From NCBI GenBank assembly GCA_030407005.1, contig JAUDYN010000008.1, positions 3,038,001 to 3,102,000 on the forward strand: a DNA stretch of 64,000 nt, given 5' to 3'. This DNA is from Desarmillaria ectypa. Its lineage: Eukaryota > Basidiomycota > Agaricomycetes > Agaricales > Physalacriaceae. Below are positions 58,101 through 64,000 of the stretch, in pieces (within the stretch, counting starts at the first letter, position 1; each line of letters starts with the position of its first letter). The notes beneath the pieces are model-generated. The model searched no databases and was not told the origin of the DNA. It was given only the letters and a program-made list of their open reading frames with translations. The translations under genes and the position numbers were made by a program.

Positions 58101-58639
58101 CTGGGAGGTTTAAGAAAGTTGGTTACAGAGCCGAAGACAATGCAGAAATCGATAAACTGTACCTGCGCTAAAGTTGTTTAATGAGAAAGAAATCCTTGAA
58201 GTGACGGTATTAGAAAGAGAGGCACACGAGGTCGCGATGGATTACACGTTTAACGATTCTCACTACCGAAAAAGGAAACGCCATGCCATTGCGTCGTGTG
58301 TGGTCCCGAGCCAAGTTGTACTAAATTTCAATAGGAGAAAAAGAAAAAAAAAGTAATTAACGAATTTTCATACACGTCTAGCATATGGGTTGTTTGAAAT
58401 CAACAAACGCAGCCATATAACGGAGACAACGACCCGATCGTGCTGAGGAATACCGGCTCATGATAGAAAGGTCCAAGCCAGTCGTTAATCTCCTGAACCG
58501 CGTCCTCCATACACGACATTCTGAGCAGAACATATGAATACGTAACACTATGCTGCCTTCTACCAAAATCCAGATAATGCTATGATGGTTCATAGTCCAG
58601 GAAAGTCAGAGGGTAGGACATCCTTCTGCGACCTACATC

Positions 58640-59944
58640 GTAACTTCCCGTACGTGACCTTAAGTCCTTCATCATAGAGTGTACAGCCGCGAAGGTCGAG
58701 CGTTTGAATATGAGGCAGAAGAGTATGTGCCGGTGATAGGATGAGGGTAGATATATCATCCGATGATAATGTTTTTCCAGACTTGATAACTAAATGGCGA
58801 AGATGAGGGACCAAGTTGAGTAATGAGAATAGTCCAGGAAAAGCGCATGCCTCTTTATGCCTATAAAGACATTTATCAAGTGTGATATCAAGCGTTATGA
58901 TCCCATTTAGTTGGTATTTCTATCTAGTGAAAACTGGCCTTCCATCGTAGATAAGGCTGAAGTTTGTGAGGTTGGGTATGACAAGTGAAGAAATAATCGC
59001 GCTCTTAGTCCTGAGCGTCAAGGAAGAGAGATGATTTCGTATCCTTCCGACATCCTGAAATCTATCCCATTGATAACTTAAAGACTCTTGATGTTCTTCG
59101 CTTGTCGAAGAAGTTCAAAGTCTTGCATACGGAAGGCCCGAACCATTAAACGGGTAATCTGGACTCAAGGGATCAAAGGGATTTCTTCCGGTTGTTGCAC
59201 CTCCAGTTCGAACACTCGTAAATTTGGTCCATACTCAAACACATTAAATCTCCGTACTACATGCTTGAGACCGATCTATTCGGTTTTCAGATGACTGAGC
59301 CTATTTAAACTTCCCCAAGAACGGGTAAAGCCTGCAAGTGAACAAAGAGGGCTGGGTGAAACGTAAAGGTTTTTTATATACGAAGTGGGTGAAAATGAGG
59401 GAAAGGGATGGATGATCGGCGTCGTTCATGGTACTTCGAAGCCATGAGGTGAGAGGTGTATTGCGTGACCCTTCAAGGTGGAGTCCAATCATGAACATTG
59501 GGCGGCATATACATGACAAAGAAGCACTGAGGTCTAAAGTGATATCGAGCAATATAGATGACCACAGATCTGGCGAGCTAACAATGGACATCTCCAGCTC
59601 CAAAGTAATCTCAAGAGCGATGGAGCGAAGAACGTCAGGGCGTGGTTTTCGTACTGGAGAAGAACGTACGTTGGCATCCTCGATGTTAGCCTCCATAAAA
59701 TTACGATGATTGATAAGAGTGTTGAGGGGCTCTTTGGTGTGTGCGATCTTCTGATCAAGATTCGCGATACGCCTAGGTCCTTGATTATGTCCTGGAAATC
59801 GGATGGTTCGCTATTCGAAGGAACATCTTTGGATTGGAGTATCTCTGAGATACGAGGCAAACGCGCTTCAACTTAAATTGTTCCTGTCGTGCTAGAACCA
59901 CATGTGGAGCAGATATCAGGGAAAGTGCCTACTTCTGACGATAT
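58640..59944 (-). pseudogene. Decayed F-box gene copy
   Basis: The expected start codon is ATA (59,942-59,944), followed by CSTCG, a stop after GTI, then PRISEIL and SNSEPSDFQDII. It continues in changing frames through SSPVRKPRPDVLRSIALE (an F-box core altered from RRLPPDVL), a shortened middle (PMFMIGLHLEGS), and a C-terminal part with LRHLVIKSGKTLSSDDIS and QTLDLRGCTL, ending GLKVTYG near 58,640. Several stops, frame changes and deletions are present. It lies between two better preserved family members on the same strand, consistent with tandem duplication then decay. Confidence 0.8.
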
Positions 59945-60324
59945 CTGGCTGGTCAAATAATGTACTTTTTTATATAGCTGTAGTCAAAGGTAATACAAAC
60001 TATTAGGGAAAGACGCACCTGAAGTATTTTATTCGATATGCAAGGAAGCCTTGAAGTGCATGTCATAGAAAGGGAGATGCTCGACGCAACGATAGGTCAC
60101 AATTTCTCACGAAACCAGCTCGAGGCAAATAAGCACCCGAAAGACACGTACCAAACGTGAACGAGAGAAAAAGAAAAAAAGAACCTCGATAATGCACTTC
60201 CAAGCGCTTCTAACCTATGGTATTTTACGTATCAATGGTACGTAGCTAGGGAGAAAGAAAAGTAGCATGTTCAGGTTGTAACTTGTCGTTGAAGTCCTAT
60301 GGAAAAATACTGGAAAGTTCATCA

Positions 60325-61956
60325 TTAATCTGCCTCGTTCTGTGCACCGTATACGACATTTAACCCATTGTCAAGAAGATTATGCCAAATCTCTGCAGCA
60401 AAGTCATCTAACTTGAGGGGAGAAGCCAAGTAGAGGGTTTCTAGTTGGTCACAGTCTGGGTGCCTACGAGCCTTGACCATCTCAATGAAGCTCGAGTGAT
60501 CACATTCGAGTTTGCAACCACTGAGATCGAGCACTCGGAGATGAGGTAGAGGTACGTGTGCTGACGGCTGGATACTTCCGAGTAGAGATATATCATCCGA
60601 CGATAACGCTCTAGCTGAGTTAAGAGTGAGACAATGGAGATTGGTAACGGTATTCAGCAGTGTCAATAAGCCAGGAAATGCGTATTTCTGGTAAATTCCA
60701 GCAGTGGATGATAGCCGTGTGAGTTCGAGCCTGGTAATCACGTTGGGCTGAATACTGATATGGGGAAGCACTGGCACTGCAAGATAGGTGATATGTAAAT
60801 CGATGAGATTTTGGAGGGAAAGTGAAGAAAAAATGACGCAGATATCCGGCGACGTGGTATCTATGAGATTTTGAGACGCGAGCACCAAGGACATCAGACG
60901 GGGCAGATGGATGGGTCTGTGTCCTTGATGAACTCTTAACAAAATTCCAATGCTGCCTATATCCGCACTTTCGACATTATCCAGCTGCTCAAGAAGTGGG
61001 AGACCCTGCTCGTCGTCGATCTGAAGGTTACAATGGCTAAGCTGGAACCATGGAATCTCCACGGCACGAGGAAAATGATACATGGACGCTGTGAATATGC
61101 GCAACTGCGGTGCATACTCGAATGTATTGTTGGCCCAACCCTCCGGTAACATCATGTCGTTTGATTCCAGTATCAGATGCTCTAGGCAATCCAGACGTCC
61201 CCGACATCCAGAAAATGCCCCGAGAGATTTAATAGGGACGTGGATACGAAGATTCTTCAGCGCAGAAGCATGGATAGAGATAAGGATAAGAAAATGATGC
61301 TGGGAAACGTCGCTAGCGCTCCATAATGACACTGTGAGAGGAAAGCTCTGCGACCTGTGAAGTCGAATTCCAAGCAAGAACATGTTGTGGAGATATGACC
61401 GCACCGACCGGATTTCGCTTCTGGTGGTCTGTACGAGCGACTCCGTATGTATTACCAATGATATGGACGACCACAGTCCTGGGGCGCTCACAAAGATTGA
61501 TCGCCATCTACGGCAGACCTGAGATATTGTCCACGGAGAATTACTAGTATCCAAGCCGTTGCGAACGTTGAAACTCAGCGACATGATATCAGATGGGAAA
61601 GGGATGGTCTCGACGCATATGGAGCAGAGCACGTCGAGCGGTAGTCTTCGTACCGGCGAAGATAGTATTTTCTCATCCTCCATTTCCGAGTTTATCGATA
61701 TACGCTCACGCACGAGCTTATCAATCAGCTCTCTGGCTCGCGCGATTTTCTCGTCAATATCAGCGATACGACCGGGTCCTTGCTTGACCACGTTTTGGAA
61801 TTCGGACAGTTCTGTCTCCGAGGGGATTTCATTGCATTCTAGCAACTTTGATACTCGAATCGAGCGTGTCTGTTCTGCAAATGGTTTCCATGGTGCTCTC
61901 TTGACCGAACCACATGTAGGACACGCTGTATGTGAACCGAGGGGATTTGGTGCCAT
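60325..61956 (-). CDS. F-box protein, intact, 543 residues
   Basis: A single uninterrupted exon. Residues 12-15 form CPTC followed by G, possibly half of a zinc-binding site. Residues about 48-96 are a predicted coiled coil (ELSEFQNVVKQGPGRIADID and onward). The F-box begins near residue 101 (PVRRLPLDVLCSICVE), then WTISQVCRRWRSIFVSAPGLW, and about 330 residues of irregular leucine-rich segments to NVVYGAQNEAD. It should bind Skp1 and present a substrate to an SCF ubiquitin ligase; the substrate is unknown. The start follows the family pattern (short leader before CPTC). It belongs to a head-to-tail array with the genes at 56,461, 58,640 and 62,414. Confidence 0.9.
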   Translation of the reverse strand: MAPNPLGSHTACPTCGSVKRAPWKPFAEQTRSIRVSKLLECNEIPSETELSEFQNVVKQGPGRIADIDEKIARARELIDKLVRERISINSEMEDEKILSSPVRRLPLDVLCSICVETIPFPSDIMSLSFNVRNGLDTSNSPWTISQVCRRWRSIFVSAPGLWSSISLVIHTESLVQTTRSEIRSVRSYLHNMFLLGIRLHRSQSFPLTVSLWSASDVSQHHFLILISIHASALKNLRIHVPIKSLGAFSGCRGRLDCLEHLILESNDMMLPEGWANNTFEYAPQLRIFTASMYHFPRAVEIPWFQLSHCNLQIDDEQGLPLLEQLDNVESADIGSIGILLRVHQGHRPIHLPRLMSLVLASQNLIDTTSPDICVIFSSLSLQNLIDLHITYLAVPVLPHISIQPNVITRLELTRLSSTAGIYQKYAFPGLLTLLNTVTNLHCLTLNSARALSSDDISLLGSIQPSAHVPLPHLRVLDLSGCKLECDHSSFIEMVKARRHPDCDQLETLYLASPLKLDDFAAEIWHNLLDNGLNVVYGAQNEAD

Positions 61957-62413
61957 TTATTAGCGCTTTTGGACAGGGATAACATCAGATATAGAGCCTA
62001 ATATAACATGGAAAGTATATCTACACTGCCGTGTTTGGCTTGGTGAAGGAGAGCCCTGAAATGACCGTAGTAGAAAGGCCTTCGCTTCAGTATCAGCTTG
62101 ATGCGCGAGGCGTCACGTGTATATTTCGCACGCTCAAGGAACGTAGTGAGAATATATTGGATGTTAACCGGATGGGTTGCTCAAGGACCTAGACATCAAC
62201 CTCGATTCTCCATTCTCTGTAGATGAACAAGGAAGTGGTGAAAATTCAAGAGACATATCGTCACATAAGTGACGAGAACAAATTTGATACTACTAACCGG
62301 CAACTGAAGGGAAAACCAATGTAAGTAAATGAAAAAGGAGACTGCGACTCATTCCTGCTAAAGAGTGTCCTACCACGTAAAGTATCAACAAATTTATAGC
62401 CTGCGCATCTATG
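61957..62413. other. Intergenic between tandem F-box genes
   Basis: About 450 bp that should hold the promoter of the 60,325 gene and the 3' UTR of the next. A similar short GAA-rich strand near each gene's start ('gagaaagaa..' at 58,178 and 'gaaggaga' near 62,045) hints at shared upstream sequence, but nothing firm. Confidence 0.4.
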
Positions 62414-64000
62414 TCATTTTGACTCTCCGTACACAACTTTCAGGCCCCCGTTAAGAAGATCCCTCCAAATACGAGCAGCTAAATCGTCTAGCACGAGGGA
62501 CGAGCCCAAATACACAGTCTCTATTTGATCCCACTTTGGATCACTCCCTTGTCGACGTGCCTCGATCATTCCGACGAAGACGGAATGATCAAATTTGAAT
62601 GTACAACCGCCGACGTCGAGAGTTTTCAGATGCGGCAGAGGTATATTCGCCGATGATGGGTTCAGCAGAGATATATCATCAATTGATAGTGCTCTGGCCG
62701 ACTTTAGAATGAGATGTTGGAGATTACCTACCGAGTTCAACAACTTCAGTAAGCCGGGAACTGTGAAGGTCTCGCTACTGCTTCCAGCGGTAGATAAAAG
62801 CCTCCTGATTTCGAGCGTGGTGATTTTATTCTGCGCTTTAATATGTGGAAGGACGGGCGTTCCAGCATAGATCAGGTGTAGATCGACGACATTCGGGACA
62901 GACAGCAATGAGAACATAAAACGAACGTCAGGTGATCTTCCTGACGTGCTCTTGGATAAAAGCGTCAACGATGAGAGGAAATGCAGCGACACTGCGCTAT
63001 GACCTTCGGGAACACTAAATGTCCCCCCGGTACGGATCTCGAGATCCTGGACATTATTTGCTTGTCGAAGAATTTCGAGCTCTCGCAGACGGTCTATTTG
63101 AAGCCTAAGGTGAGTGAGCTGGGCCCAGGGAACAATGGGGATGGGCTGGGGAAGCATGCCATATGCCGAAAACATTCGTAAATTGGGCGCATACTCCAAC
63201 GCATCAATGGTTCGCTCCGCAGTAGTGGCGAACGGACCCCAGTTGGTATTGGATGTGTCAATTTTGAGATCGTACAGTCGCTCTAAGCGCCCTCTGCAGA
63301 AGGAAAGTGCCGTGAGTGACTGGAAAGGGCTCTCAATGCGTAGATTCTTGATGGCTGATACCCGGGTGATGACGAGGGAAAGCAAGGGATGAGAGGAAAT
63401 ATCGGAATTGCTAAAACACGCAACGGTGAGGGGAGCATTCTGGGACCTCTCGAGCCGAAGTCCAAGCATGAACATTTGGCAAAAAGTCGAAGATGAAAAA
63501 AGATTGGATAGGAAGAGCGACGTAGATGACCAAAGTTCCGGCGAGCTAACGATAATCGATCGCCAATCACGGCAGACCTGCGATACCGTCCAAGGAGACT
63601 CCTTGTGATTCAGACTACTGAGGTAGTCCGACCTCTGCATGGTTTCTAAAGCAGAGGGAATAGTGTAGAGACATATCGCACGAAGAACATCGGGTGGTAA
63701 CCTTCGGACTGGCGAAGATAGCGCTTTGGCATCTGCAGCATCTGCCTCTATCGAAATTCGCTCGAGTACAAGAGCATCAAGCATCTTTCTGGCATGCGTG
63801 ATCCTCTCGTCTAGTTCAGCAATGCGCCCTGGTGCCCTCTTGACTGTATCCTGGAACTCAGAAAGTTCTGCATCCGTGGGGGGGTCATTGCATTGCAGCA
63901 ACTGTAAGACACGAGGTGAGCGTATGTTCTGCGGAAATATTTGTCTCGCGATCGGTCCACATAAAGGACAGTTATTGAAATCGCGGCATTGGTTTGAAAA
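62414..64000 (-). CDS. F-box protein, 5' end beyond the window edge
   Basis: The frame is open from the right edge (64,000) to the stop at 62,414-62,416, giving at least 528 residues. Upstream of the LLQCNDPP segment it continues in frame with an N-terminal NCPLCG motif, the counterpart of CPTCG in its neighbours, so only about ten residues and the start codon are missing. The order is CPLCG, ELSEFQDTVKRAPGRIAELD coiled coil, F-box PVRRLPPDVLRAICLY, WTVSQVCRDWRSIIVSSPELW, leucine-rich half, and end GLKVVYGESK. No lesion is seen. The closest relative in the window appears to be the 60,325 gene (shared LSTAGS, SIDDISLL, DLLNGGL-type segments). Confidence 0.88.
   Translation of the reverse strand, partial: FSNQCRDFNNCPLCGPIARQIFPQNIRSPRVLQLLQCNDPPTDAELSEFQDTVKRAPGRIAELDERITHARKMLDALVLERISIEADAADAKALSSPVRRLPPDVLRAICLYTIPSALETMQRSDYLSSLNHKESPWTVSQVCRDWRSIIVSSPELWSSTSLFLSNLFSSSTFCQMFMLGLRLERSQNAPLTVACFSNSDISSHPLLSLVITRVSAIKNLRIESPFQSLTALSFCRGRLERLYDLKIDTSNTNWGPFATTAERTIDALEYAPNLRMFSAYGMLPQPIPIVPWAQLTHLRLQIDRLRELEILRQANNVQDLEIRTGGTFSVPEGHSAVSLHFLSSLTLLSKSTSGRSPDVRFMFSLLSVPNVVDLHLIYAGTPVLPHIKAQNKITTLEIRRLLSTAGSSSETFTVPGLLKLLNSVGNLQHLILKSARALSIDDISLLNPSSANIPLPHLKTLDVGGCTFKFDHSVFVGMIEARRQGSDPKWDQIETVYLGSSLVLDDLAARIWRDLLNGGLKVVYGESK

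Overview
The window is nuclear DNA of a filamentous basidiomycete, most likely an agaricomycete. Genes are split by many 45-60 bp GT-AG introns. The gene families are typical of that group: an F-box family with an N-terminal CPxC motif, a DUF6534-type membrane protein, an intron-dense GMC alcohol oxidase, and a Kre9/Knh1-like small secreted protein. The genus cannot be fixed from the sequence alone. Much of the window is repeat-derived and duplicated within itself.

Layout. 1-4,490: no confident gene; from about 1,190 an AT-rich block almost without CpG holds decayed repeats. 4,690-12,545: a diverged, partly rearranged copy of material at 33,130-37,000, including a broken copy of the flavin/NAD oxidoreductase that is intact at 36,283-38,184; a roughly 0.95 kb LTR-like element splits it. 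A HET-type gene remnant with an internal deletion follows (9,840-10,884). 12,618-21,035: a large inverted-repeat structure with GTGTGGT-rich subterminal arrays, a foldback element, an unidentified intron-containing gene fragment and a nearly complete 4,758 bp Ty1/Copia element (15,343-20,100, minus strand). 23,672-24,553: a second copy of the LTR-like element. 25,083-28,673: an NmrA-like pseudogene and an intact DUF6534-type membrane protein gene. 30,023-32,762: an intact 18-exon alcohol oxidase gene (609 codons plus stop). 33,130-38,184: the partner copy of the first duplicated block, with a 5'-truncated LINE insertion and the intact oxidoreductase. 38,688-40,281: a damaged F-box gene. 40,788-43,071: a second alcohol oxidase copy, truncated at both ends, with a solo Copia LTR inside one intron. 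43,343-43,834: a Kre9/Knh1-like secreted protein. 47,239-48,092: another NmrA-like relic. 51,968-53,648: an intact JEN1-type monocarboxylate transporter. 56,461-64,000: four F-box genes in a row on the minus strand, two apparently intact, one with a single frameshift and one heavily decayed.

The apparently functional genes are the alcohol oxidase, oxidoreductase, DUF6534 protein, Kre9-like protein, JEN-like transporter and two F-box genes. They show no convincing shared pathway. The main theme is genome turnover: segmental and tandem duplication, retrotransposon insertion with recognisable empty sites in paralogues, CpG-specific mutation, and birth and death of F-box genes. I see no tRNA, rRNA or CRISPR array.
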